Assembly (NCBI GenBank): GCA_045126815.1
Contig: JBGVPD010000001.1
Span: 7,599 to 71,598, forward strand
DNA length: 64,000 nt
DNA from: RGIG1995 sp045126815
GTDB taxonomy: Bacteria > Bacillota > Clostridia > Oscillospirales > CAG-272
Direction: 5' to 3'
Under the pieces are notes generated by a model. The model was given only the letters and a program-made list of their open reading frames with translations, had not been told where the DNA came from and did no database searches. Shown here piece by piece: positions 6,873-15,633 of this stretch (the stretch's first letter is position 1; every line of letters starts with the position of its first letter). The position numbers and the translations under genes are program-made.

Positions 6873-8861
6873 ATGGCAGAAAAAAGAATGAGCTATGACA
6901 ACAACAGCATATCTGCGCTGAAAGGTGCGGACAGAGTAAGATTAAGACCGGCGGTTATATTTGGTTCCGACGGGCTTGAGGGTTGCGAACATTCTGTTTT
7001 TGAAATTCTGTCCAATGCCGTTGACGAGGCAAGAGAAGGTTACGGTGACAGGATAATAATTACCGTATTTGCCGACAAGTCAATTGAGATCGAAGACTTT
7101 GGACGCGGCGTCCCTATGGGTTATAACGAAAAAGAAAAGTGTTATAACTGGGAATTGGTTTACTGCGAATTGTATGCGGGAAGTAAGTATAACAATAATA
7201 CCGACGGCGCTTACGAATATTCGTTGGGTACGAACGGTCTTGGTGCTTGCGCTACACAGTATTCTTCCGAATATATGAAGGTTCGTTCTTTTAATGGAAA
7301 AGAAGTTTCCGAAATGAACTTCAAAAAAGGTAAGCCTTCGGGGAAATTTACAGTTAGAGAAATAGAAAAACGAGAGAAAAAACACGGTACTATTATAAAA
7401 TGGCGTCCTGATATTGAAGTTTTTACGGATATAAATATCCCTCTTGAGTTTTTTACCGAGATGCTTAAAAAACAGTCGGTGGTAAATTCGGGCATAAAGT
7501 TTGAATTGTACTACGAGACCGAAGAGGGGAAGTTTGAAAATTTTGAGTTTGTTTATCCGAACGGTATTGCTGATTACGTTGTTGAACTTGCAGGAGAAAA
7601 TCCGCTTACTCAGCCTGTGATCTGGAGCTATGAGGACGAGGGACGTGACAGAGAGGACAAAGACGATTATAAGCTTAAGGCTGAGATCGCTTTTTGTTCA
7701 TCGAATACGTCAAATATTATTGAGTATTATCATAACTCAAGTTTTCTTGAGCATGGCGGTTCGCCTGATAAGGCTGTAAAGAATGCTTTTGTATATGAAA
7801 TTGATAAATTTTTAAAGAACAGCGGTAAATACCTCAAGAATGAAAGCAAGATAAGCTTTAATGATATTGAGGATTGTTTGGTTCTTGTTTCAAACAGCTT
7901 TTCAACGCAAACGTCTTACGCTAACCAAACAAAAAAGGCAATAAGCAATCCTTTTATTGCCGAAAGTATGACAAATTTCTTGAAGAGCAAACTTGAGGTC
8001 TATTTCAAGGAAAAACAGATCGAGGCAGAGAGATTTGCCAATCAGGTTTTGGTTAACAAAAGAAGCCGAGAAAATGCAGAAAAGACAAGGGTTAACCTTA
8101 AGAAGAAGCTTAGCGGCACAATGGATATTGCAAATCGCGTTGAAAAATACGTTGATTGCAGAACAAAGGACGGAACGAGACGCGAACTCTATATAGTAGA
8201 GGGTGACTCGGCTATGGGTTCTTGTAAGCTCGGCAGAAATGCTGAGTATCAGGCTATTATACCGGTCAGAGGAAAAACTCTTAACTGCTTAAAAAGCACT
8301 TATGACAAGATATTTAAAAATGATATCATAGTGGATCTGCTTAAAGTTATAGGATGTGGAGTCGAAATTACAACTAAAGTAAAAGGTGATGTTGTTCCTT
8401 TTGATTTAGAGTCGTTGAATTGGTCAAAAATTATTATATGTACGGATGCTGACGAAGACGGTTTCCAGATCAGAACTTTGATCTTGACTATGTTTTACAG
8501 ACTTCTTCCTACGCTTATTAAAGAGGGAAAAGTATATATAGCAGAGTCCCCACTATTTGAAATTTCATGCGGTGACGATATTTATTTTGCTTATAACGAA
8601 GCAGAGAAGAATGAGATAATCAAGAATTTGGGTAAATCAAGATACACAGTTCAGCGTTCAAAGGGACTTGGTGAAAACCAACCCGATATGATGTGGCAGA
8701 CTACCATGAACCCCGCGACAAGAAGACTTGTAAAGGTAGAACCTGCAAACGCTGAGGAAACAGAAAGAATTTTTGATACACTTTTGGGAGATAATCTTGC
8801 TGAAAGAAAGAAATTTATCACACTTCACGGTAATGAGTATCTTGCTGAGGCGGATATATAA
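6873..8861 (+). CDS. Divergent GyrB/ParE-like type IIA topoisomerase subunit, no A-subunit partner nearby
   Basis: A 662-residue protein with the full architecture of a type IIA topoisomerase B subunit: GHKL ATPase domain (about 20-200), transducer domain with the QTK loop (YANQTKKAI, near 350), and toprim plus tail (about 435-662). ATPase residues E44 and N48 (FEILSNAVDEA), D75 (IEDFGRGVPM) and the Gly loop SLGTNGLGA are present. In toprim, EGDSAMG replaces EGDSAGG, and TDADEDGFQIRT replaces TDADVDGAHIRT; QRSKGLGE is kept. The motifs suggest an active enzyme that passes DNA strands with a GyrA/ParC-type partner, yet no A subunit lies in the window. It has its own strong promoter and is followed by a zinc-ribbon gene. 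I call it a paralogue of gyrB/parE rather than gyrB itself, since gyrB is normally close to gyrA or recF. Confidence 0.85.
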   Translation: MAEKRMSYDNNSISALKGADRVRLRPAVIFGSDGLEGCEHSVFEILSNAVDEAREGYGDRIIITVFADKSIEIEDFGRGVPMGYNEKEKCYNWELVYCELYAGSKYNNNTDGAYEYSLGTNGLGACATQYSSEYMKVRSFNGKEVSEMNFKKGKPSGKFTVREIEKREKKHGTIIKWRPDIEVFTDINIPLEFFTEMLKKQSVVNSGIKFELYYETEEGKFENFEFVYPNGIADYVVELAGENPLTQPVIWSYEDEGRDREDKDDYKLKAEIAFCSSNTSNIIEYYHNSSFLEHGGSPDKAVKNAFVYEIDKFLKNSGKYLKNESKISFNDIEDCLVLVSNSFSTQTSYANQTKKAISNPFIAESMTNFLKSKLEVYFKEKQIEAERFANQVLVNKRSRENAEKTRVNLKKKLSGTMDIANRVEKYVDCRTKDGTRRELYIVEGDSAMGSCKLGRNAEYQAIIPVRGKTLNCLKSTYDKIFKNDIIVDLLKVIGCGVEITTKVKGDVVPFDLESLNWSKIIICTDADEDGFQIRTLILTMFYRLLPTLIKEGKVYIAESPLFEISCGDDIYFAYNEAEKNEIIKNLGKSRYTVQRSKGLGENQPDMMWQTTMNPATRRLVKVEPANAEETERIFDTLLGDNLAERKKFITLHGNEYLAEADI

Positions 8862-8864
8862 TTA

Positions 8865-8893
8865 TTGACAATAAAGATAAAATTTGTTATACT
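8865..8893 (+). promoter_or_regulatory. Promoter of the zinc-ribbon gene
   Basis: TTGACA (8865-8870), 17 bases, TATACT (8888-8893). It begins three bases after the stop of the GyrB-like gene. Confidence 0.85.
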
Positions 8894-8928
8894 GTAAATG
8901 GATAAATAATCAATAAAGGAGTGTTATT

Positions 8929-9324
8929 ATGGAATTTTGGGATAAGTTTTACAAGAAGGTAACAAAGGCTGCAAATTATACGGCGAAGGAAACCGAAAAG
9001 TATACCGAAATTACAAAGGTTAAGTTTAATTTGATGCGTGAAAAGAGCAGACTTGAAGATGCATACAAAAAACTTGGTGAAATTTATTACACTCAGATGA
9101 AAACGTCGGAAAACGACGAGAATGCAATTTCACTTGCTTATGACAAGATCGAAAAGAGCATAGTTGAAATCGAAAAGCTCAGTGCACAGATAAATCTTCT
9201 CAAGGATACAAAAGTTTGCGATAAATGCGGAGTTAAACTTGAAAAGGGGATGGACTTTTGTCCCAAGTGCGGCGCAAAGCAGGCTGAAGAAGTTGAAGAA
9301 ACAGAAGAAGCTGACGCTGAATAA
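8929..9324 (+). CDS. Coiled-coil protein with C-terminal zinc ribbon
   Basis: A 131-residue soluble protein. Residues 5-95 are predicted helical and charged, with heptad-like runs (for example around KSRLEDAYKKLGEIYY and KIEKSIVEIEKLSAQI). Residues 97-117 form a zinc ribbon with two Cys pairs, CDKCGVKL and CPKCGAKQ, and the tail is almost entirely Glu/Ala/Asp. Similar small proteins are common and uncharacterised in Clostridia. It has its own promoter and a terminator, so it is transcribed alone. No function can be assigned. Confidence 0.82.
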   Translation: MEFWDKFYKKVTKAANYTAKETEKYTEITKVKFNLMREKSRLEDAYKKLGEIYYTQMKTSENDENAISLAYDKIEKSIVEIEKLSAQINLLKDTKVCDKCGVKLEKGMDFCPKCGAKQAEEVEETEEADAE

Positions 9325-9340
9325 TAATTAAACAAAAATA

Positions 9341-9368
9341 GGGCTTTATGATATTTAAGCCCTTTTTT
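9341..9368 (+). terminator. Terminator after the zinc-ribbon gene
   Basis: GGGCTT and AAGCCC pair around a 10-base loop and are followed by seven T. The ABC-F start lies only 13 bases further on, so that gene depends on read-through or on a promoter I do not see. Confidence 0.8.
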
Positions 9369-9381
9369 TACGGAGAATTAA

Positions 9382-11256
9382 ATGATTAGTATTTCGTGTG
9401 AAAATATTAATATGACCTTTGGCAGCGATGAGATAATTAAGAAAGTCTCGTTTGCTCTTAACGAAGGAGATAAACTCGGTATCGTAGGTGTAAACGGCGC
9501 GGGAAAAACTACGCTGTTTCGAATAATTACCGGAGAATACGTTCCAAGCGAGGGAAACGTTTATATTGCAAAGGATAAAACGCTTGGCGTTCTTTCTCAG
9601 GAAAACGCTTTTGACGAGGGCGGAACTGTAATTAATGAGATATTGCTGTCTAAAAATGAACTCATAGAGAAAGAAAAACAGCTTGAATATATGAGGCTTG
9701 AACTTGAAAAGGGGAATGGTGATTTCGCTGAAAAATTTGCAATTCTTCACGATGAGTTTACCAAAGAGGGCGGATTTGAGTTCAGGGGTAGAGTAAAGGG
9801 AACTTTGAAGTTTATGGGCTTTGATGAAAGTATGTGGGATACAAAAATCTCAAAGCTGAGCGGTGGACAAAAGACCAGACTTGCTATGGTTCGCCTTATT
9901 TTAAAAGAGCCTGATATTATGTTGCTTGACGAGCCTACCAACCACCTTGACACATATTCTGTTGAATGGCTTGAAGATTTTTTAAAGAATTATAAGAAGA
10001 CAGTGTTAATGATCTCTCATGATAGATATTTTCTTGATAGGACCGTTAATAAGATTCTTGAAATAGAAAACGGTAACGGTAAGATATATAACGGAAATTA
10101 TACTTCATTTACCGAACAGAAAAAAGTAGACCGCGAGATTCAGGAAAGACACTATAAAAACCAACAAAGAGAAATAGCAAGAATAGAAAGTTATATTGAA
10201 CAGCAAAGACGTTGGAACAGGGAAAGAAATATTATTGCCGCAGAGAGCAGACAAAAAATGCTCGATAAGATGGAGAAGATAGACCGTCCCGAAAATTTGC
10301 CCGAAAGTATAAGATTTAAATTTACATCGTCAACCGAAAGCGGAAACGATGTCTTGAAGGTAACCGGTATATCAAAGGGCTTTGGTAATAAGGTGTTGTT
10401 CTCGGACGTAAGTTTTGAAATTCATAAGAGAGAGCACGTGTTTATTACAGGTCACAACGGTTGCGGCAAGTCGACGTTGATAAAAATTTTAGCTGACAGA
10501 CTTCGTGTTGATGACGGAAAGATGGAATACGGATATAACGTTAAGGTCGGATATTATGATCAGGAAAATCAGGAACTTAACGAAGATAATACTGTACTCG
10601 AGGAACTGTGGAGTACATATGAAAACCTTACTCAGACCGAGGTAAGAAATGCGTTAGCACTCTTTCTTTTTAAGGGTGACGATATTGTGAAAAAAGTTTC
10701 AATGCTGAGTGGTGGCGAGAAAGCAAGACTAACGTTATGTAAGCTTATACTTTCAAAAATGAACGTGCTTATTCTTGATGAACCTACCAACCATTTGGAT
10801 ATTAATTCGCGCGAGGCGCTTGAAAATGCACTTCTTGCTTTTGACGGTACGATCATAGCTGTAACTCACGACAGATACTTTTTGTCGAAACTTGCAAATC
10901 GTATTCTTGATTTTGATAATGGTAAAGTTTCGGATTTTATCGGTACTTATGATGAGTTTTGCAGATACAAAAAAGGAAAAGAACAATTTCAAGCAGAGGT
11001 AACAAGAGAACAGATTGTAACAACGTCAAAAGAAAACTATTTGCAAAGCAAAAAAGAGCAAGCAGAGATAAGAAAGGCTGAAAGAAAACTTAAACTTGCA
11101 AAAGAAGAGGCAGATAAAATCGAGAAGCTGCTTGAAGAAATTGAAGTTGAGATAGAAGAGAGTGCGACCGATTATGTAAGATCGGCAGAATTGTGGGAGA
11201 AAAAAGAAGAGCTTGAAGCAAGACTTCTTGAACTGTATGAAATAATTGATATATAA
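9382..11256 (+). CDS. ABC-F family ATPase
   Basis: A 624-residue ABC-F protein: two ATP-binding domains and no membrane segment. Domain 1 has Walker A GVNGAGKTT (about 33-41), signature LSGGQKTRLA and Walker B MLLDEPTNHLD; domain 2 has GHNGCGKST, LSGGEKARLT and LILDEPTNHLD. Between them (about 235-310) is the helical linker rich in Arg, Gln and Glu that reaches the ribosomal P-site in family members. The C-terminal 90 residues form a Lys/Glu-rich coiled coil as in Uup/YfmR-type proteins. These proteins act on the ribosome, some relieving stalls and some giving antibiotic protection; nothing seen here decides between these. A GGAG ribosome site precedes ATG 9382. Confidence 0.92.
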   Translation: MISISCENINMTFGSDEIIKKVSFALNEGDKLGIVGVNGAGKTTLFRIITGEYVPSEGNVYIAKDKTLGVLSQENAFDEGGTVINEILLSKNELIEKEKQLEYMRLELEKGNGDFAEKFAILHDEFTKEGGFEFRGRVKGTLKFMGFDESMWDTKISKLSGGQKTRLAMVRLILKEPDIMLLDEPTNHLDTYSVEWLEDFLKNYKKTVLMISHDRYFLDRTVNKILEIENGNGKIYNGNYTSFTEQKKVDREIQERHYKNQQREIARIESYIEQQRRWNRERNIIAAESRQKMLDKMEKIDRPENLPESIRFKFTSSTESGNDVLKVTGISKGFGNKVLFSDVSFEIHKREHVFITGHNGCGKSTLIKILADRLRVDDGKMEYGYNVKVGYYDQENQELNEDNTVLEELWSTYENLTQTEVRNALALFLFKGDDIVKKVSMLSGGEKARLTLCKLILSKMNVLILDEPTNHLDINSREALENALLAFDGTIIAVTHDRYFLSKLANRILDFDNGKVSDFIGTYDEFCRYKKGKEQFQAEVTREQIVTTSKENYLQSKKEQAEIRKAERKLKLAKEEADKIEKLLEEIEVEIEESATDYVRSAELWEKKEELEARLLELYEIIDI

Positions 11257-11297
11257 AATAATGGAGTGTACGGTGTTGCCGTACACTCCATTATTTT
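11257..11297. terminator. Bidirectional terminator between ABC-F and DUF378 genes
   Basis: ATGGAGTGTACGG (11261-11273) and its complement (11279-11291) form a 13-bp stem with a 5-base loop, with A-rich and T-rich flanks on both strands. Confidence 0.88.
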
Positions 11298-11506
11298 TAG
11301 TTTTCTTCAAAAATGTCCTCTCGTCTTCTGAAAAGAAGAGAAACACACCAGAGGGCAGAAAGTCCGACCAATGTGTAAATAATTCTGCTTACTAAATCAG
11401 CTTGTCCGCCAAAAAGCCAACTTACAATATCAAATCTGAAAAGACCGACACTGCCCCAGTTAAGACCGCCGACAATAAGCAATATAAGAGAAATTCTGTC
11501 AAGCAT
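11297..11506 (-). CDS. DUF378 small membrane protein
   Basis: A 69-residue membrane protein of the DUF378 (YuzA-like) family. It has two hydrophobic helices, about residues 4-24 and 37-61, and the family phrase LNWGSVGLFRFDIVSWLFGG between them, followed by the IIYTLVGLSAL helix and a charged tail. The function of the family is unknown. AAGGAGC lies ahead of the ATG. It follows the DUF4097 gene by about 80 bases on the same strand and ends in the bidirectional terminator. Confidence 0.88.
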   Translation of the reverse strand: MLDRISLILLIVGGLNWGSVGLFRFDIVSWLFGGQADLVSRIIYTLVGLSALWCVSLLFRRREDIFEEN

Positions 11507-11589
11507 TTTTTTTCAGCTCCTTAATTTTTAAAATTTGAGCATTATTATGATTGACAGAATTAAAAAAATTATTCACTTTTTGTGTTATC

Positions 11590-12447
11590 TCAATTATCAG
11601 TAATTGGTTCAAGTAATGTTACGGTCGTATTTCCTACGCCGACATACGAAACGAACTGACCGTTAGGCGTTTCGTTTGTTGTTTCGTACTTGCCTTTATA
11701 TTCTTCTGAGTTGATATTGATTTTACCGGCTTCGTTTTTAATTGAGTAATCGTAAATAATGTTAGACTGAGTTTTAAAGTCTATGTTACCGTTTTCGATG
11801 GAAATATCGGTGTTAAGGATATAGGAGTTATCTATGTCAACGTTACCGTTTTTGATCTCAACATCAAGAAGGGAGATCTTAGCAGTGTCGACAACAGAAA
11901 CGTTTCCGGTATCAAGCGTTACAGTAAAGTCACAGACCTTGTCTGCCATATTCTTTATGTTAACGTTGCCGTTTTCTAATTTGATGTTAAATATTTTTAC
12001 GGCAGAATCATTTGTAACATAGATATTAACTGCTTTTTCGGTGTTATGTTTGTCAAATCTTAAATAATCTCTTACTCCGTTGAAGCTGATCTTACCGCCT
12101 TCAGCACGTCCAACCATAGCAGATATAATATCACTGTCTATGTTGAACGAGCGGTTGTTTACGTATGCTGAATATTCGATCGAGTTTAAATTTACTATCT
12201 CGGCGTAACATTCATCAGCGCCACCGATAATGTTTATATCCGTGTTAATAAGTGATAAGTTGATCTTATTGGTATCATCTGCAGGAAAGTCGATTTTTTC
12301 TACGAGATCGTTGTTGTCATTAAGAGTTTGCTGGAAAAGTTTGAGATCATTTTTTTCAGCCGCTTTAATTGCATTGTTGCGCAAAACATTTCCCGTAATT
12401 ATAAGAGCTACTGAGATTATGAGGAAAAATATAGACGTCTTTTTCAT
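11590..12447 (-). CDS. DUF4097-type beta-repeat envelope protein
   Basis: A 285-residue protein with an N-terminal hydrophobic segment (about 4-21, signal anchor or uncleaved signal) and an extracytoplasmic part made of short beta-strand repeats with recurring NGNV-type turns (LENGNVNIKN, LDTGNVSVVD, IKNGNVDIDN, IENGNIDFKT). This repeat pattern is that of DUF4097, a beta-helix-like domain often encoded with HAAS/DUF1700 membrane proteins. The upstream HAAS-like gene ends three bases before its start region, so the two are co-transcribed. A role in the envelope is likely; a molecular function is not known. Confidence 0.82.
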   Translation of the reverse strand: MKKTSIFFLIISVALIITGNVLRNNAIKAAEKNDLKLFQQTLNDNNDLVEKIDFPADDTNKINLSLINTDINIIGGADECYAEIVNLNSIEYSAYVNNRSFNIDSDIISAMVGRAEGGKISFNGVRDYLRFDKHNTEKAVNIYVTNDSAVKIFNIKLENGNVNIKNMADKVCDFTVTLDTGNVSVVDTAKISLLDVEIKNGNVDIDNSYILNTDISIENGNIDFKTQSNIIYDYSIKNEAGKININSEEYKGKYETTNETPNGQFVSYVGVGNTTVTLLEPITDN

Positions 12448-12450
12448 AAA

Positions 12451-13401
12451 TTATTTTTCCTCCTTTTTTGTGAATTGGAAATATTTTTTTGTTATTCTTA
12501 TTGTATAGGCAAACAAGATTTTTAATTGGCGGAAAAGGAAGGGAACAAGTCTTTTAACGTAATTGTACAAAAGTATCCCTGTTAGCATAGTAGAGCCGCA
12601 TACTGTAATTCCTATTCCGATTTCGTACATACCGATAGTGGGGTTTTTAAAGCACATATAAATTCCGAAACCGATCGGTATAAGAGCAAAAATAATTCCG
12701 CAAACGATGATTGCAATATATGCTAATGAACAAGCGACTGCCGAAAGTAAAAGTAAAGGGAAAAGTGACAACACAACGGCATACCAAGCTATATATATTA
12801 TAACAGCAAGAGGTAATGTTGCCTTGTAAGCGTTGGGACTTAACTTTTCTTTAAGTTTTTTGATCCATTTTTCCGGAAGTGTAAGTTTTTCAGCAAAGAA
12901 CTTTTCAAAATCATATTCCGAAATGTCAAGTTCAAATTTTTCGTCTTCGGCGGGAGCAACCACTTCGTTTATCGTCGTCTTTTCAAGTTCAGCAGTGATA
13001 AATTCAGCTTCTTTTATATGCTCGTCAATATCCGGAGATTTTTCAATTTCTTGAGTCATATCATCAGTGATATCATCAAAAGTAAGATTTTCGGGTTCTT
13101 CCGCAACTATATCAGACGACTGAGGTTCTTCAATAGGAGAAGTCGGTTCTTCTGATACTGTGTTTATATTATCGGTTTGAACGTCTGTTTTCTTTTTGTT
13201 TTTTGCTTTTTCAAGATTTTCAATTGATTTTAAGATGCCTTCTACTCCGCCGGCGCTTTCGATTATTTTGTCTATTTCGTCAGCAGATTTTCCTTTTAAA
13301 CAATTTTCAAATATTTTTACGTGTTTATCGGCTGCTTCATCAGTCAGATTCATTTGTATAAGTCTGTCTCTTATTGTTGCTAAAAAGATAAACTTTTCCA
13401 C
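12451..13401 (-). CDS. HAAS/DUF1700-like multi-pass membrane protein
   Basis: A 316-residue protein. Residues 1-65 look like the HAAS helical domain (IRDRLIQMNLTDEAADKHVK, ending in a helix and a Lys-rich stretch) that starts DUF1700 proteins. A long acidic, low-complexity linker rich in Glu, Pro, Ser and Asp covers about 70-175, and three to four hydrophobic segments lie between about 190 and 290, with a basic C-terminus. It heads the group with DUF4097 and DUF378 genes. In other Firmicutes such groups usually carry a PadR-type regulator, which is missing here. The family assignment is moderate. Confidence 0.72.
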   Translation of the reverse strand: MEKFIFLATIRDRLIQMNLTDEAADKHVKIFENCLKGKSADEIDKIIESAGGVEGILKSIENLEKAKNKKKTDVQTDNINTVSEEPTSPIEEPQSSDIVAEEPENLTFDDITDDMTQEIEKSPDIDEHIKEAEFITAELEKTTINEVVAPAEDEKFELDISEYDFEKFFAEKLTLPEKWIKKLKEKLSPNAYKATLPLAVIIYIAWYAVVLSLFPLLLLSAVACSLAYIAIIVCGIIFALIPIGFGIYMCFKNPTIGMYEIGIGITVCGSTMLTGILLYNYVKRLVPFLFRQLKILFAYTIRITKKYFQFTKKEEK

Positions 13402-13469
13402 TTTATATTAAACCTCCTGAAAAATTACGGTAAAATGTTGTTTTAAGTCAAAATTTATGTTATAATACT

Positions 13470-13497
13470 ATTATAACACATAATTTGAAAATTGCAA
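13470..13497 (-). promoter_or_regulatory. Likely promoter of the HAAS-DUF4097-DUF378 group
   Basis: TTGCAA (13492-13497), 16-base spacer, TATAAT (13470-13475) on the minus strand. Confidence 0.6.
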
Positions 13498-13562
13498 TAA
13501 TCTAGTTGCTTGTAAATCATAAAAAATATATGTATATTCGATAATGAAATGAGGATAAATAT

Positions 13563-14177
13563 ATGAGAGCGAGAAAAAAGAAAAACGGCGAGAAGAGGCT
13601 TGAGGCGGTAAGTGAATATTTTATAGAAAAACCTATACTTTCCCCCGATAAAAAGACGTTTGTTGAAATCGGTTGCGGAAAAGGGAAATTTATAATTGAA
13701 AATGCGGAAAAAAATCCCGATATTGATTATATAGCGGTAGAAAAGGTGCCGGACGTTATTTTGTTAGCAGCAGAGAAGGCAAAAGAACGTGATATAAAGA
13801 ATATCAGATTTATGATATGTGACGCGAAGGAGTTAACAGAACTTTTTGGAGAAAATTCGGTAGATCTGATATATCTTAATTTTTCTGATCCGTGGCCTAA
13901 AGCTAAGCATTATAAGAGAAGACTTACATACAAGACTTTCCTTGATGTTTATAGAAGTATATTAAAACCGGATGGGGCTGTCTTTTTCAAAACGGATAAT
14001 ATAGGATTGTTTGAATTTTCTCTTGAGCAGTTTACTCTTGATAATTGGAATTTAAAGAACGTAACATACGACCTTCATAACAGTGAATTTGCTGAAGATA
14101 ATATAATGACAGAGTATGAGAAGAATTTTTCGGAAAAAGGATTTAACATCAACCGCCTTGAAGCGTGGATTAAATAA
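13563..14177 (+). CDS. trmB: tRNA (guanine-46-N7) methyltransferase
   Basis: A 204-residue SAM-dependent methyltransferase that makes m7G46 in the variable loop of tRNAs. The SAM-binding motif is FVEIGCGKGKFI (about 35-46), followed by the acidic end of strand 2 (YIAVEK), and the family signature FSDPWPKAKHYKRRL (about 116-130) contains the catalytic Asp and the RNA-binding basic run. The end has TEYEKNFSEKG, also typical. It is transcribed alone between a weak upstream promoter region and a good terminator at 14186-14217. GAGG precedes the ATG. Confidence 0.95.
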   Translation: MRARKKKNGEKRLEAVSEYFIEKPILSPDKKTFVEIGCGKGKFIIENAEKNPDIDYIAVEKVPDVILLAAEKAKERDIKNIRFMICDAKELTELFGENSVDLIYLNFSDPWPKAKHYKRRLTYKTFLDVYRSILKPDGAVFFKTDNIGLFEFSLEQFTLDNWNLKNVTYDLHNSEFAEDNIMTEYEKNFSEKGFNINRLEAWIK

Positions 14178-14185
14178 AAAATTAT

Positions 14186-14217
14186 AGACCGATATTTATT
14201 ATATGTCGGTCTTTTTC
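14186..14217 (+). terminator. Terminator of trmB
   Basis: AGACCGA (14186-14192) pairs with TCGGTCT (14205-14211), followed by TTTTC. Confidence 0.85.
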
Positions 14218-14225
14218 TTTTTAAA

Positions 14226-14264
14226 CGAAAATAAAAAATAGAAGGCCTTGCAGTAAAGCCTTCT
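14226..14264 (-). terminator. Terminator of the zinc-type dehydrogenase gene
   Basis: On the minus strand AGAAGGCTT pairs with the AAGGCCTTCT arm (one bulged base), followed by ATTTTTTATTTT. Confidence 0.8.
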
Positions 14265-14286
14265 ATTATATTTTTGTAGTAAAGAA

Positions 14287-15549
14287 TTATATATTCTTTG
14301 CGTTGTCGAGAACGTATTTTTCAGCTTCAGCGCACCAAAGTCCGTTGTTTTTTGCAATAATCTTTGCAAGATCAGCATAGAATACGTCTGTCTTACCAAG
14401 CTCTTCGAAATCAGCAAGAGCTGTAAGGGGCATTGATTTGTGTGTGTAAATAAGTTTCTTAGCGCCGGGGATCTTAGGTAAATTGAGTGTTGTGTCAACA
14501 ACAGCATCAAGACCGCCGATGTGTGTGATCATACAAGAAGGATCAATTATACCCTTGTGAGCAAGAGTGTTCGATTCGTTCATATCGTCTGTGTTACCGC
14601 CGCTTGTTCCTACGATGTGAGTTGATGTGTAGTGAACGTTATAGAAGTTGAAGTTAGCAGAGAACTTAGGATCAACGGGTCCTGCAAAGAAGTTGAGACA
14701 GCCGTCGCGTCCGAGAAGTCTGTCGCCCATTTCAACAACGGGTTTAACAGGTGCGAATACGAAAATATCGTCAAATCCTGTTCCGTCTGTGAGACTCATA
14801 AGATAAGCATCGGCATCTTCATATTCGTTTGTGTTTACGTATACAAGCTTAACTCCGTTTTTAGCAGCATCTTCAACAGTAATAATTTCAGCTGCTCTGT
14901 TAAGTCTTGCGTTATCAATATCTGTTACAACTACGAGAGAAGGACGGGGATCAACGTGAATAGCGTAGTCAATAGCGCCCATACCCATAGGACCTGCACC
15001 AGCCATAATAGCGAGTTTTCCGCCTTTTTTGATACCCATATCGTGAACGTATACGCCGTTAGTTGTGTGGTACTGAGCGTGGTAAGCACCGATTATACAA
15101 GACATAGGTTCTGCTAATGAGCCATAGAAGTATGCATCGCCTTCATAGGGAAGGAGACAATCCATATCCATTACTTCGTGGGGAAGAATAACGTACTGAG
15201 ATGCGCCTCCGCAGTACTGATATGAATAACCGGGAGCATCAAGTTTGCCCTGATAGTTGATTGCAGGCTGAATTGTAAACTTATCTCCTGCTTTATATTT
15301 ATTTTTCCATTTTTCGCCTACTTCTACGATCTTACCGCAGAATTCATGGCCGATAATAATGGGATTTTCCGCAACGTCGTTAGGCACTCTTTTGTGTCCT
15401 GCGCCCTGAATAGCGGCTTTGTATGAAGACATACAGATACTGTCGGAAACAATTTCGACCAACACTTCGTCTTCTTTTATTTTAGGAAGTTCAAATTCTT
15501 CAAGACGTAAATCATTAACGCCGTATAATCTGACTGCTTTAGTTTTCAT
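14287..15549 (-). CDS. Zinc-binding MDR dehydrogenase, L-sorbose-1-phosphate reductase type
   Basis: A 420-residue medium-chain dehydrogenase/reductase. The N-terminal catalytic domain has DSICMSSYKAA (zinc Cys), IIGHEFCGKIVEVG (zinc His and Glu) and a long insertion before the GSLAEPMSC motif; the NAD(P) fold has AGAGPMGMGAIDYA (about 183-196) and the acidic VVTDID at the end of strand 2, which favours NAD. Overall phrasing and length resemble proteins annotated as L-sorbose 1-phosphate reductase (SorE), which convert sorbose-1-P to glucitol-6-P, but no sorbose transporter or kinase lies nearby, so the substrate is uncertain. The gene stands alone behind a perfect promoter and before its own terminator. 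Confidence 0.8.
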   Translation of the reverse strand: MKTKAVRLYGVNDLRLEEFELPKIKEDEVLVEIVSDSICMSSYKAAIQGAGHKRVPNDVAENPIIIGHEFCGKIVEVGEKWKNKYKAGDKFTIQPAINYQGKLDAPGYSYQYCGGASQYVILPHEVMDMDCLLPYEGDAYFYGSLAEPMSCIIGAYHAQYHTTNGVYVHDMGIKKGGKLAIMAGAGPMGMGAIDYAIHVDPRPSLVVVTDIDNARLNRAAEIITVEDAAKNGVKLVYVNTNEYEDADAYLMSLTDGTGFDDIFVFAPVKPVVEMGDRLLGRDGCLNFFAGPVDPKFSANFNFYNVHYTSTHIVGTSGGNTDDMNESNTLAHKGIIDPSCMITHIGGLDAVVDTTLNLPKIPGAKKLIYTHKSMPLTALADFEELGKTDVFYADLAKIIAKNNGLWCAEAEKYVLDNAKNI

Positions 15550-15604
15550 TAAAACGCCTCTTTCTTTTGTTTTTTTATTGCAAAATAGTTATAATTATGT
15601 TATT

Positions 15605-15633
15605 ATTATAACAGATATATTTTGTATTGTCAA
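15605..15633 (-). promoter_or_regulatory. Consensus promoter of the dehydrogenase gene
   Basis: TTGACA (15628-15633), 17 bases, TATAAT (15605-15610) on the minus strand: complete consensus match. Confidence 0.88.

Noticed and set aside
14632..15117. 161-codon open frame on the plus strand in the dehydrogenase gene
   Set aside because: Ser/Cys/Val-rich shadow of the opposite strand without ribosome site.
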